Shown here one piece after another: positions 28,895-36,766 of a DNA stretch of 64,000 nt (positions within the stretch are counted from its first letter, which is position 1; each line of letters starts with the position of its first letter). The DNA comes from DASVFB01 sp963815965 (GTDB lineage: Bacteria; Actinomycetota; Thermoleophilia; Gaiellales; Gaiellaceae): NCBI GenBank assembly GCA_963815965.1, contig CAWFIT010000002.1:62001-126000 (forward strand), written 5' to 3'. The position numbers and the translations under genes were made by a program. The notes beneath the pieces were generated by a model that was given only the letters and a program-made list of their open reading frames with translations, had not been told where the DNA came from and searched no databases.

Positions 28895-28956
28895 CTCTCC
28901 TCCCTTCGTCGGGATGCCGCAATGGTGCATCAGAATCGTCTGGGGGTGCGCCGCTC

Positions 28957-29061
28957 ACCGGTTCGCGCGGCGGAAGCCGCTATCGGGTCGAGCGCGTCGA
29001 GCCGCCGCCGAACCCGAACGCGTTCGGGCACGCGTGGGTGACGCGCCTTGGTGGCTCGTGA
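28957..29061 (+). repeat. C-terminal family A relic (copy A4)
   Basis: It encodes SRYRVERVEPPPNPNAFGH then AWVTRLGGS and a stop. The N-terminal half of the unit is missing. It lies immediately upstream of the divergent sialidase-like gene. Confidence 0.65.
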
Positions 29062-29112
29062 CCCATGCGCGGGACATCCAGCGCTGTCGACGGAGCGCGC
29101 AGCCACCCGCCT

Positions 29113-29149
29113 AGCGAGAGGCCCCGGCTGAGCCCAGGGCCCTCTCGCT
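29113..29149 (-). terminator. Hairpin terminator of the ABM-like gene
   Basis: agcgagaggccc and gggccctctcgct form a near-perfect stem about 20 bases beyond the stop codon at 29169. Confidence 0.55.
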
Positions 29150-29168
29150 GAAGCGGAGTTCGGTGAAG

Positions 29169-29480
29169 CTACGCGACGGTGTAGCCGTTGCTCTGGGCAA
29201 CGACATTGCCGCGCGTGATCTTCGGCTCGTTCGGAATCGCCTTGGTGAAGTTCTCGTCGGTGATCCACTTCGAGACGAGCTTCGTGGACTCGGCGTCCTG
29301 CTCGGACGTCTGGAAGAGACCGAGCGAGCTCAGGACGCCGTTGTCGCCCTGGATCAGGTAGTAGCCCTCGAAGCCGGGGAGCTTGCGGAGCTGCGGGACG
29401 AGCGTCTCCTTGACCTTGCTGGCGACCTCGTTCGTGCGGGTCATGTCGACACCTTCGTAACGACGAATGGTGGCATGCAT
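29169..29480 (-). CDS. Small ABM-like (dimeric alpha-beta barrel) protein
   Basis: 103 residues from ATG 29480 with GAAGGAG upstream. The strand-helix-strand pattern (ATIRRYEGVDM; VASKVKETLVPQLRKLPGFE; GYYLIQGDNGVLSSLGLFQT; KLVSKWITDENF) is that of antibiotic-biosynthesis-monooxygenase-like ferredoxin-fold proteins. No catalytic residues can be named. Monocistronic, with a terminator behind it. Confidence 0.65.
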   Translation of the reverse strand: MHATIRRYEGVDMTRTNEVASKVKETLVPQLRKLPGFEGYYLIQGDNGVLSSLGLFQTSEQDAESTKLVSKWITDENFTKAIPNEPKITRGNVVAQSNGYTVA

Positions 29481-29728
29481 GTGATGCTCCTTCTGTTGCT
29501 CTTGCAGGACAGAGCGCCCGAATGAGCGAACTGCTCGCGGTCAGGCCAGGCCGGAGGTCACGGTCGAGGGAGAAACGTGCGGAGCCTCGACGGCTTCAAC
29601 AGCTAGAGCCAACGCGCTGTGACCACCATAGCCGCAATCCTGCGGCACCGTCGGTATTCGCTGAGCTGACCTAAAGCCGCCTAACTAGTACAAAGGCCAA
29701 CACTGGGCGGCAGACGTCAGAAGTACCG

Positions 29729-30811
29729 CTACCGCCGGACGTCGAAATCACGGACCCCGGGAGATCGTGTCTCGCGTCGACGACTGGTGGACGGCATAGC
29801 GTCAGTTCTTCTTCTGGCACCCGTGTAGAGCGGGCCGTCGTACCGTTCGAGTGTCCGTCGTCGCAGCTGCGCGGTCGCCGTCAGGTGGTACAGGTGGCTC
29901 GTTCCGCCGAGCGCTCCCGCGCCGACGTAGTCGTTGAAGTCGCGCGTCAGCGCGCGGATCTCGAGGCCCGTTTCCGTGATCAGCCGCTGCACCTCGAAGT
30001 GCGCGCCGGGTCGTCGCGAGCCAAACGAGACGAAGAGGTCCGAGCCCATGTCGCACAGTGCCTCGGCGGCGCGTGCGATGAAGAGGCTCGCGCCGGCAAT
30101 CGTGTAGGGCGGGTCGGTGACGACGGTGTCAAAGCGCGCCGCCAGCGAAGGTGGCAACGGTTCCCGCACGTCCCAGTGCACGCAACGGTGAGGAAACGGC
30201 GCCTGCTCGAGCTCATCGCCGATGAACGCAAGCAGGCGATCGTCGACATCGATCACGACCAGCTCCTCGATTCGTCCGCCACACTGGCGCACGAAGCGCA
30301 GCAGCGCGATCGACGTCAGGTCGTCGTCCCCGAGCAGCAGGATCCGTCTGTCGCCGATCGCGTCCGCCGCGTGCATCGCCAGCACGCGCCGAAGCTTGGT
30401 CTTCGGCGTGCAGTGGCATTGATCGAGCTCGACTAGCGGAACAGGGGCCGCGTCGGCAACCGCGGCGAGCCCGCGACGCAGGCGCGCGACCTCGTGCGAG
30501 AGCGCGATCCCGCGCCCGCCGCAGCTGGGGCACGACGCCTCGACGGCGCTCCGGCCACCTGCGGCGAAGCGCCGGCGCCCCTCGACCGTGAACTGCACGG
30601 GACGCTCCTCCGAGATGACGCCGTGCCCTCGCAGTTCGCCACAAACTGCTGCAACGATCGGCACTGGCAGGTCGGCGGCCCGCCCGAGCACCCGCACCGA
30701 GACCGGCTCGAGGCGCCCCACCGCGGTGAGCACGGTCTCGACGCCGCGCGTCCCTTCGGCGAGACCGACTGCCTCGGCAACCTCGGCGACGATGGGATCG
30801 AGCTCAGGCAA
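29729..30811 (-). CDS. bpsA: N4-bis(aminopropyl)spermidine synthase (branched polyamine synthase)
   Basis: 360 residues from TTG 30811, overlapping the speD stop by eight bases. N-terminal winged-helix-like region (1-80), then a zinc-like CPSCGG, QCHCTPKTKLRRVL, and a Rossmann domain with the diagnostic GDDDLTSIAL and VVTDPPYTIAGA. The GDDDL and DPPY motifs mark the BpsA/DUF43 family, which adds aminopropyl groups from decarboxylated AdoMet to spermidine to give branched polyamines, mainly known from thermophiles. Length fits the family (about 350). Coupling to speD, which would supply the aminopropyl donor, supports the call. Confidence 0.88.
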   Translation of the reverse strand: MPELDPIVAEVAEAVGLAEGTRGVETVLTAVGRLEPVSVRVLGRAADLPVPIVAAVCGELRGHGVISEERPVQFTVEGRRRFAAGGRSAVEASCPSCGGRGIALSHEVARLRRGLAAVADAAPVPLVELDQCHCTPKTKLRRVLAMHAADAIGDRRILLLGDDDLTSIALLRFVRQCGGRIEELVVIDVDDRLLAFIGDELEQAPFPHRCVHWDVREPLPPSLAARFDTVVTDPPYTIAGASLFIARAAEALCDMGSDLFVSFGSRRPGAHFEVQRLITETGLEIRALTRDFNDYVGAGALGGTSHLYHLTATAQLRRRTLERYDGPLYTGARRRTDAMPSTSRRRETRSPGVRDFDVRR

Positions 30812-31166
30812 CGGCGCGGGGGACGCAGGTCACAGCGGCTCGTTCGACCACGAGGCGTTCTCGGATCTCGCCAAGGACCGCGTCGCCGCGCACGTCTCCG
30901 TACGTCAGGAGGTCGACGTTTGCGAGCGACAGCTCGGGCCACGTGTGGAGGCTCAGGTGCGACTGGGCGAGCACGAGCACGCCGGTGACGGCGCCGTTCG
31001 GAAACACGCAGAACTCCTCACCGAGGACTGTGGCGCCACCAGCGCGCGCTCCGGCATGGAGCGCCGCCCGCAGTCTTGGCTCATCGCTGAGCACGGCCGG
31101 GTCGGAAACCCAGGCGTCCATCGTGTACAGGCGCATCGTTCGCACCTGGTCGAGCGGTTCCAGCAT
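30804..31166 (-). CDS. speD: SpeD-family pyruvoyl-dependent decarboxylase with altered active site
   Basis: 120 residues from ATG 31166 with AAGGAG upstream. The self-cleavage and active-site segment LAQSHLSLHTWPE is clear: the serine that becomes the pyruvoyl group is preceded by Gln rather than the usual Glu. The catalytic cysteine position, normally in FTCGD, reads LLTYGD, so Cys is replaced by Tyr. AdoMet decarboxylase would supply decarboxylated AdoMet to the adjacent BpsA. Some SpeD homologues are known to have become arginine or ornithine decarboxylases, so substrate is open. Confidence 0.8.
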   Translation of the reverse strand: MLEPLDQVRTMRLYTMDAWVSDPAVLSDEPRLRAALHAGARAGGATVLGEEFCVFPNGAVTGVLVLAQSHLSLHTWPELSLANVDLLTYGDVRGDAVLGEIRERLVVERAAVTCVPRAVA

Positions 31167-31404
31167 TCAGGCTCCTTCTCGCGGTGGGCGTGAGTGACAC
31201 CGCCGTGAGCGGAGCGAGACGGATCAGGCGAGGGTGCGTGTCCGGAACGCGGTCAGGCGGCGTCGAGGGGCTTTCCGGAACGAACAGTCATTGACTCCAC
31301 CCCTCCTTTACGCGTCGCTGACTGCTCGACGGTAGCTGTGGCGGCGGCCGACGTCAACTGAGGCCCACGTCCCGGCGTGGTCTCGGGAACGTCGCCAGCT
31401 CTGA

Positions 31405-31497
31405 CTACACCGGCTCGACGGTGAAGATCGCCCGAACGTCCTCTCGACGAGCTCCGCGTGCGGGACATCGATCGCGACCACGTGCAACTGCTCGCCG
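31405..31497 (-). repeat. C-terminal family B relic (copy B2)
   Basis: The minus strand encodes GEQLHVVAIDVPHAELVE and then, after a one-base loss, the IFTVEPV tail, matching copy B1 at 16509-16600. It abuts the plus-strand family C copy head to head. Confidence 0.55.
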
Positions 31498-31624
31498 CGG
31501 CGAACTCGGCGAGTTCGAGACGGTCGTGCCGAACTGGTCAGTGGGCGACGAGTTCGTTACTGGCGACGGTCGTCGCTTCCGCATCGTCGGGATCGTCGGT
31601 GTGCCCGACGACGTGCGCGCCTAG
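31497..31624 (+). repeat. Family C mini-protein copy (C2), N-terminus replaced
   Basis: It encodes GELGEFETVVPNWSVGDEF, VTGDGRRFRIVGIVGV and PDDVRA, then a stop. The expected N-terminal strand is replaced by the inverted family B fragment. The rest of 31167-31727 shows no other gene. Confidence 0.55.
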
Positions 31625-31727
31625 AACGCCTCGTGGAAGGTGGAGTCCGTCTCCGACTGACCGGTGAGAGGACACTCGCGCAACCGAGAGGTTCGGCGCC
31701 AGTGAAGCTTCTCTAGGCTGGTGATCG

Positions 31728-32255
31728 ATGACGGCCGACCTCGCTATGCGTCCGATCATCGCCGAGGATAGACCGGTCGTCGAACGCTTCTGGCAGCTCT
31801 ATCGGCACGACTTGTCGGAGTTTCGCGGAGAGCATGATCCGTCCGGCTTCCGGGGGACGCTCCCGGAAGAGGACGGGACGTTCAACGCCAGCCGCCTGCT
31901 GCCGTATCTTCGGAAGAACGCGGACCGAGCGGCATACGTCTTTCACCTCGGCGTGCGCCCTGTGGGATTCGCATTCATGTGCGGCTTGACTTCTGGACCA
32001 CGACTTGTGGCCGAGTTCTTCGTCGTCCGAGGTGCTCGCAGGCAGGGCGTCGGGCGCGCGGCCGCGCAGAAGTTGCTCGCTCTACATCCGGGAGCGTGGG
32101 AGATTCCGTTTCAGGAGCACAACGTTGCGGCAGCTCGGTTCTGGCGAGGAGTAGCGGCCAGCGCAGGGGGAGATGCGGTTCGCGAGGAACGGCGGCCTGT
32201 TCCCGGCAAGCCGCAAGTGCCGGCGGATGTCTGGATCACGATCAAAATCGAGTGA
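31728..32255 (+). CDS. GNAT-family acetyltransferase
   Basis: 175 residues from ATG 31728; ATG 31746 is also possible. AAYVFHLGVRPVGFAFMCG gives strands 2-4, VAEFFVVRGARRQGVGRAAA the acetyl-CoA pyrophosphate loop (RRQGVG), and FQEHNVAAARFWRGV the C-terminal helix. The acceptor is unknown. Confidence 0.85.
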   Translation: MTADLAMRPIIAEDRPVVERFWQLYRHDLSEFRGEHDPSGFRGTLPEEDGTFNASRLLPYLRKNADRAAYVFHLGVRPVGFAFMCGLTSGPRLVAEFFVVRGARRQGVGRAAAQKLLALHPGAWEIPFQEHNVAAARFWRGVAASAGGDAVREERRPVPGKPQVPADVWITIKIE

Positions 32256-32322
32256 CAACTCGCTCAGGATTTCTTGGGTCACACTGGCCGAGCCGACAGT
32301 GGCGAGCGCGTAAGTTGCCGGG

Positions 32323-32766
32323 ATGGAGGGCGAGTGCGGCGAGACGAGGCTGGGTGCCTACGCATTCTGCGTTCGGGGCGACGGAGCGGTGCTTCTCGCC
32401 CGAATGGCTCCGGACTCCGCCGACGCCGGTTTGTGGACGCTGCCGGGAGGCCGTGTCGAGTTTGGAGAGCACCCGGATGACGCCGTGCTACGCGAACTAC
32501 GTGAAGAAACTGGCCTAATCGGCGAGCGCGGGCAGGTGGTTGCCGTGTACTCCCATACGTACGAACGATCCCCGAGACGTCCCCGACCTCCCTTTCAGCA
32601 CCTGGGTCTGATCTACGAGGTTCGGGCAGAAGAAGGCGACTTGCTCCACGAAGTGGGCGGCTCCACAGACCTGTGTCAATGGGTTGCGCAGGCTGAACTC
32701 TCGTCGCACCCTCTCGTGGAACTAGCAGCGTTCGCGGTTGCGAAGTTGATGCGCGCAGAAACGTAA
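32323..32766 (+). CDS. Nudix hydrolase
   Basis: 147 residues. The Nudix box is complete: GGRVEFGEHPDDAVLRELRE then ETGL, with the catalytic and metal-binding glutamates in REL-REE. The N-terminus (AYAFCVRGDGAVLLARM) and WTLPGG are typical. It hydrolyses some nucleoside diphosphate derivative; the substrate is not predictable. It follows the GNAT gene by 67 bp on the same strand. Confidence 0.9.
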   Translation: MEGECGETRLGAYAFCVRGDGAVLLARMAPDSADAGLWTLPGGRVEFGEHPDDAVLRELREETGLIGERGQVVAVYSHTYERSPRRPRPPFQHLGLIYEVRAEEGDLLHEVGGSTDLCQWVAQAELSSHPLVELAAFAVAKLMRAET

Positions 32767-32822
32767 GTGGGTCTGCCGGTAACTCGGGGACCCGCACGCT
32801 CGGCCCCGGAGAGGAGATCTCG

Positions 32823-33005
32823 ATGGGAGCCGACTGGCGTGACTCGCAGATCAGATACCTCGTCCACTTCGACGACGGCGGAAGCGGAATGCGCTACCGG
32901 AGCGAGCCGCTCACGGTCGGCGCGGAGCTCACCGACGGCGGCACGGTCTACCGAGTCGAGTGCGTGGAGCCGCCGCCCAACCCGAACGTGTTCGGGCACA
33001 CCTGA
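32823..33005 (+). CDS. Family A mini-protein, the intact copy (A5)
   Basis: 60 residues from ATG 32823, with GGAGAGGAG ending six bases upstream. It opens MGADWRDSQIRYLVHF, continues with a DDGGSGMRYRSEPLTVGAEL segment, then GGTVYRVECVEPPPNPN, and ends NVFGHT. Relic copies extend a few residues further (HAWVTRLGGS), so the end here may be slightly shortened. Small beta-rich fold inferred; function unknown. Four partial relatives lie in this window. Confidence 0.6.
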   Translation: MGADWRDSQIRYLVHFDDGGSGMRYRSEPLTVGAELTDGGTVYRVECVEPPPNPNVFGHT

Positions 33006-33056
33006 TGTCGATGCTGTCGGTGGTCTCGTCGGCGACCTGCTGCGCCCCGCGACCGC

Positions 33057-36000
33057 TTAGGGAGCCTCCAGCACGAGCACCCAATCGTCGTCGCCGCCTG
33101 CGTTCCTTCCCGGTGTCGCGAACTGCATGCTGCCGACGTTTGCGAACGGTGAACCCGGGATGCCCGTGAACGTTCCGGCGGTGGGGTCGTACCACCGCGC
33201 GGTCACGGGCCCGCTGAGCGTGCTCAGGTCGACCGTGATGCTACGGCTCGACGGCACGTAGGCCATCGCAAGCGTGCCGTCCTGCGTTCGAGCGGCCGTG
33301 ACGTAGTCGTCCGACCCGAAGGTCCCGAAGCCGTCCGTGACGACGGTGTGCGCTTGATCCGGAACGAGCTCGTACCACTTCCGCGAGTCGAACAGCGCGT
33401 CCAAGTACGCGATCTGGATCGCACCGGGCGTGTCGAGCTGGTCTTTCCAGCCGCCAACACAGTTTCCGGCGTCGTCCCGCTGGGGGCAGATGAACTGCCA
33501 CGTGTAGTGATTGCCGAAGAGTTGTCCGGTCGCGCCGCTCAGGAGCGACCAGTACTCCTGCCGCCTCAGTTGCTGGGGTGTGCCAGCAGGGGTGCCGGGG
33601 TTCTGCTCGAACTCGTAGCTTGCCTCGACCAGGAACGTGGGCAGGAAATTGCTCCGGTCGTAGTCCTTGAGCACCTGCTCGTATGTTGGGAAATAGGTGT
33701 AGGACGCGTTGAGGTCGATGAGCGGCGCCCAAGCCGAGTCGTCGAGTGACCCGCTGACGAGATAGTTCAGCTCGACGGTCTGGAGATGACTCGTGTCGAC
33801 GTCACGGATCCCGAGGGCGACAGCGGTGACGTACGGATCGTTCGCCGGTCCCCAGTCCTGGTAGTCGTTGCCGTGCATCCAGATGATGTTCGGAAAGTCT
33901 TTGTACCGCCCGCCGAGGTACTGACCGTAGGCGCGAAGCTTGTCGACTCCGTTGTTGACCATCGTGGTGAGCCAGCCGCCTGTCTCGGCAGGATCGAGGA
34001 TCACGACGAAGCCATAGTTCGCGGCCAGGCGAAGAATCCTGTCGACGTGTGCGAAGTACGCATCGTTCGGGGTCGAGAAGTCGCCGGGCGTCGTAAACGG
34101 AGGAATGCCGTCCCAGGTACTCCCATCTGCTCGGCACCCGGTGTAGCCGTTACAGAGCAAGTTGATCCACACGGTGTTGAAGCCGTGCGCACGCCGATTC
34201 TCGAAGAACAGGGCGGCATCCGATTCCGTCACGTCGCCGATCAGTGCCTGAGGCGATTCGCCGCTGATCAGGAACGGAACGCCGTTCTGGTCGACTAGGT
34301 AGCGTCCCGTCGGTCCGACCCTCACCGGCCCAGGGCCAACCGGAGGCGCGGCGGGGGTGGTGGCGGTTGCCGTGTCGGAGAAGGGGCCGAGGTTGCCGGC
34401 CGCGTCCGCGGCACGCACGCGATACGTGTAGCTGGTGCTGGGCGCCGCCGAGGCGTCGCTGTACGCGGTGTCCGGCGTGTCCGTCAGATGCGCGAAGTCG
34501 GTGCACCCCTCGCCCCCGCACCGTTCGAGCTCGTACCTGACCACGCCCCGGTCATCAGAGGCCGGATCCCAGGACAGCTCGACCCGGTCACTCGCAGCAG
34601 CCGTCGCCAGCAACGAACCCGGCTTCGACGGCGGCTCCAGATCCGGCGGCGCCGGAGTGGTGGCGGTTGCCGTGTCGGAGAAGGGGCCGAGGTTGCCGGC
34701 CGCGTCCGCGGCACGCACGCGATACGTGTAGCTGGTGCTGGGCGCCGCCGAGGCGTCGCTGTACGCGGTGTCCGGCGTGTCCGTCAGATGCGCGAAGTCG
34801 GTGCACCCCTCGCCCCCGCACCGTTCGAGCTCGTACCTGACCACGCCCCGGTCATCAGAGGCCGGATCCCAGGACAGCTCGACCCGGTCACTCGCAGCAG
34901 CCGTCGCCAGCAACGAACCCGGCTTCGACGGCGGCTCCAGATCCGGCGGCGCCGGAGTGGTGGCGGTTGCCGTGTCGGAGAAGGGGCCGAGGTTGCCGGC
35001 CGCGTCCGCGGCACGCACGCGATACGTGTAGCTGGTGCTGGGCGCCGCCGAGGCGTCGCTGTACGCGGTGTCCGGCGTGTCCGTCAGATGCGCGAAGTCG
35101 GTGCACCCCTCGCCCCCGCACCGTTCGAGCTCGTACCTGACCACGCCCCGGTCATCAGAGGCCGGATCCCAGGACAGCTCGACCCGGTCACTCGCAGCAG
35201 CCGTCGCCAGCAACGAACCCGGCTTCGACGGCGGCTCCAGATCCGGCGGCGCCGGAGTGGTGGCGGTTGCCGTGTCGGAGAAGGGGCCGAGGTTGCCGGC
35301 CGCGTCCGCGGCACGCACGCGATACGTGTAGCTGGTGCTGGGCGCCGCCGAGGCGTCGCTGTACGCGGTGTCCGGCGTGTCCGTCAGATGCGCGAAGTCG
35401 GTGCACCCCTCGCCCCCGCACCGTTCGAGCTCGTACCTGACCACGCCCCGGTCATCAGAGGCCGGATCCCAGGACAGCTCGACCCGGTCACTCGCAGCAG
35501 CCGTCGCCAGCAACGAACCCGGCTTCGACGGCGGCTCCAGATCCGGCGGGGGCAAGGGCAGAGGCGTCGCCATGTCGGACCGAATCTCGGCCTGTGAACG
35601 AGCGACGTTGTACACGCGCACCTCGTCTACAGGGCCCTGGAAGTACCGCCCGTACATGCCGTCGCCGCCGATCTCCAGCGGTGCGCTCGACGACGCCACG
35701 GTTCCCCTCTCCGAGACGGCGGCGACCTTTTCGCCATCCACGAAGAGCCGCAGCTTCGACCCATTGTACGTGAGGGCGAGATGTGTCCACGTTGCGGTCG
35801 GGAGTGCGGCCTGGCCGTAAACGGCGCCGGGTTCGCCGTCGAAGATGCCGCCGGCAGCGGGAGGCCCCGTCGGGGACGCGGCTTCGAGGAAGTAGTTGTC
35901 GTCGCCCTTGTAGATGACGTCGCGCCACACGTTGCTGACCGTCGACGGTTTGACCCACGCCTCGAGCGTCATGTCGTTCGCGAGGTGCAGCGACGCCGAA

Positions 36001-36311
36001 TCCGGCACGATAACCCGCGCGCTCGAGCCGTCGAAGCTCAGCGCGCTCCCATACACCCCGTCGCTCGTCCGCGTTGCGTTCACGATCGACCCGTCGTTCC
36101 CGCTGCCCGACACGTCGACGACGGTCGTGCCCGACCCTTCCTCGAACCCATACGCCGCAACGAGTACCCGCGTCGCGGACATCGAGTCCTGCGTTGGCAT
36201 GACCCCGGCGACGCCGATCAAAGCAGCGATCGCGGCTGCGCTGCCGAGGCGTCCAATGGATGTCGCCCCGACCGCCCTGAGTCCAGCCAGAGTTCTTCTC
36301 AGCGCCCGCAA
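33057..36311 (-). CDS. Secreted multidomain glycoside hydrolase: LamG, four FN3, DUF4038-type catalytic domain
   Basis: 1084 residues from TTG 36311, which has GAAGGGA upstream and begins a basic region plus hydrophobic export segment (LGSAAAIAALIGVAGVM). Residues 45-220 form a LamG/concanavalin-like domain (DMTLEAWVKPSTVSNVWRDV, TWTHLALTYNGSKLRLFVDG). Four FN3 domains of 100 residues follow (PPSKPGSLLATAAASDRVEL; YTYRVRAADAAGNLGPFSDT). The catalytic domain begins GRYLVDQNGVPFLISGESPQ, as in DUF4038/apiosidase-like (GH140) barrels; D in IIWMHGNDYQDW and E in LVEASYEFE are candidate catalytic acids. It probably degrades plant or microbial polysaccharide. The extended upstream frame was rejected because it overlaps the integrase remnant. 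Confidence 0.82.
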   Translation of the reverse strand: MRALRRTLAGLRAVGATSIGRLGSAAAIAALIGVAGVMPTQDSMSATRVLVAAYGFEEGSGTTVVDVSGSGNDGSIVNATRTSDGVYGSALSFDGSSARVIVPDSASLHLANDMTLEAWVKPSTVSNVWRDVIYKGDDNYFLEAASPTGPPAAGGIFDGEPGAVYGQAALPTATWTHLALTYNGSKLRLFVDGEKVAAVSERGTVASSSAPLEIGGDGMYGRYFQGPVDEVRVYNVARSQAEIRSDMATPLPLPPPDLEPPSKPGSLLATAAASDRVELSWDPASDDRGVVRYELERCGGEGCTDFAHLTDTPDTAYSDASAAPSTSYTYRVRAADAAGNLGPFSDTATATTPAPPDLEPPSKPGSLLATAAASDRVELSWDPASDDRGVVRYELERCGGEGCTDFAHLTDTPDTAYSDASAAPSTSYTYRVRAADAAGNLGPFSDTATATTPAPPDLEPPSKPGSLLATAAASDRVELSWDPASDDRGVVRYELERCGGEGCTDFAHLTDTPDTAYSDASAAPSTSYTYRVRAADAAGNLGPFSDTATATTPAPPDLEPPSKPGSLLATAAASDRVELSWDPASDDRGVVRYELERCGGEGCTDFAHLTDTPDTAYSDASAAPSTSYTYRVRAADAAGNLGPFSDTATATTPAAPPVGPGPVRVGPTGRYLVDQNGVPFLISGESPQALIGDVTESDAALFFENRRAHGFNTVWINLLCNGYTGCRADGSTWDGIPPFTTPGDFSTPNDAYFAHVDRILRLAANYGFVVILDPAETGGWLTTMVNNGVDKLRAYGQYLGGRYKDFPNIIWMHGNDYQDWGPANDPYVTAVALGIRDVDTSHLQTVELNYLVSGSLDDSAWAPLIDLNASYTYFPTYEQVLKDYDRSNFLPTFLVEASYEFEQNPGTPAGTPQQLRRQEYWSLLSGATGQLFGNHYTWQFICPQRDDAGNCVGGWKDQLDTPGAIQIAYLDALFDSRKWYELVPDQAHTVVTDGFGTFGSDDYVTAARTQDGTLAMAYVPSSRSITVDLSTLSGPVTARWYDPTAGTFTGIPGSPFANVGSMQFATPGRNAGGDDDWVLVLEAP
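34357..35549 (-). repeat. Four DNA-identical 300-bp tandem repeats encoding FN3 domains
   Basis: Blocks starting at 34381, 34681, 34981 and 35281 are identical base for base over their full 300 bp, apart from the array edges. Each encodes one FN3 domain and linker. Absence of even silent changes points to very recent expansion or gene conversion. Confidence 0.95.
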
Positions 36312-36481
36312 ATAACCGCAGTCCCTTCGTGTAGCCGCATCGACTGTCCGAGCCGCCGCCCGTGAACTCGGACTAGATGCGGGAGTATAGGGAACTCTTC
36401 TCCCGTGCACCAGCGCCGTAATTTGGTCTTGCGTCTTAAAGCCACCGCTAGCCGGACTTATATTTCGGAGCGGAGCCAGGG

Positions 36482-36653
36482 GATTGCGGCAAGAGGTGTG
36501 CGGCCACCCCTTGCGCGGCTGATGGGTACGTCCGTTGCGATGATCGACCGCACTTACGGGCACCTCGCGCGCGACGCCGAGGAGTCGATCCGGGCCAGGC
36601 TCGACGCGAGAGCGACGCAACCTGGCGTCGGAGTAATCAACGTGTCACGTTAA
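36482..36653 (+). pseudogene. Tyrosine integrase, C-terminal fragment
   Basis: The frame reads RPPLARLMGTSVAMIDRTYG then HLARDAEESIRARLDARA. LARLMGTS..MIDRTYGHL is the final helix of tyrosine recombinases, with the nucleophilic tyrosine in RTYGHL. The N-terminal and central parts, including the Arg-His-Arg residues, are missing. It lies 40 bp from the tRNA-Ala 3' end, the expected place for an integrase at an attachment site. Confidence 0.7.
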
Positions 36654-36693
36654 TCCGGGGCGACTCCCGCACGGTTAGACGGCCTGCGGCGAG

Positions 36694-36766
36694 TGGAGCG
36701 TACCGGGATCGAACCGGTGACCTCCGGCTTGCAAAGCCGGCGCTCTCCCAGCTGAGCTAACGCCCC
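36694..36766 (-). tRNA. tRNA-Ala (UGC)
   Basis: A 73-nt cloverleaf: acceptor GGGGCGT/ACGCTCC with one G-U pair, D arm GCTCAGCTGGGAGAGC, anticodon arm CCGGC-TTTGCAA-GCCGG with anticodon TGC, T arm ACCGG-TTCGATC-CCGGT, discriminator A. CCA is not encoded. Its 3' half is duplicated at 16307-16352. Confidence 0.95.

Larger units (their letters stand above)
16307..36739. mobile_element. Putative degraded integrative island in tRNA-Ala
   Basis: It is bounded by a 46-bp direct repeat of the tRNA-Ala 3' half, with a tyrosine-integrase C-terminal fragment (36482-36653) immediately beside the intact tRNA. No relaxase, replication or structural phage genes are seen, so if it is an island it is old and reduced. 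Cargo includes an MMPL exporter, surface proteins, speD-bpsA and family A/B/C mini-protein copies. The alternative is two independent integration scars in one genome. Confidence 0.5.

Noticed and set aside
34357..35549. Regular direct repeats considered as CRISPR or satellite DNA
   Set aside because: The unit is 300 bp, has no spacers and codes for FN3 domains in one continuous frame.
34488..35597. Long plus-strand open frame of 369 codons with perfect repeats
   Set aside because: It is antisense to the FN3 repeats of the glycoside hydrolase; composition is Arg-rich with no protein-like features.
36312..36620. Longer N-terminus for the LamG-FN3 glycosidase
   Set aside because: The extension is antisense to the integrase fragment and lacks a signal peptide; TTG 36311 has a ribosome site and starts the export segment.
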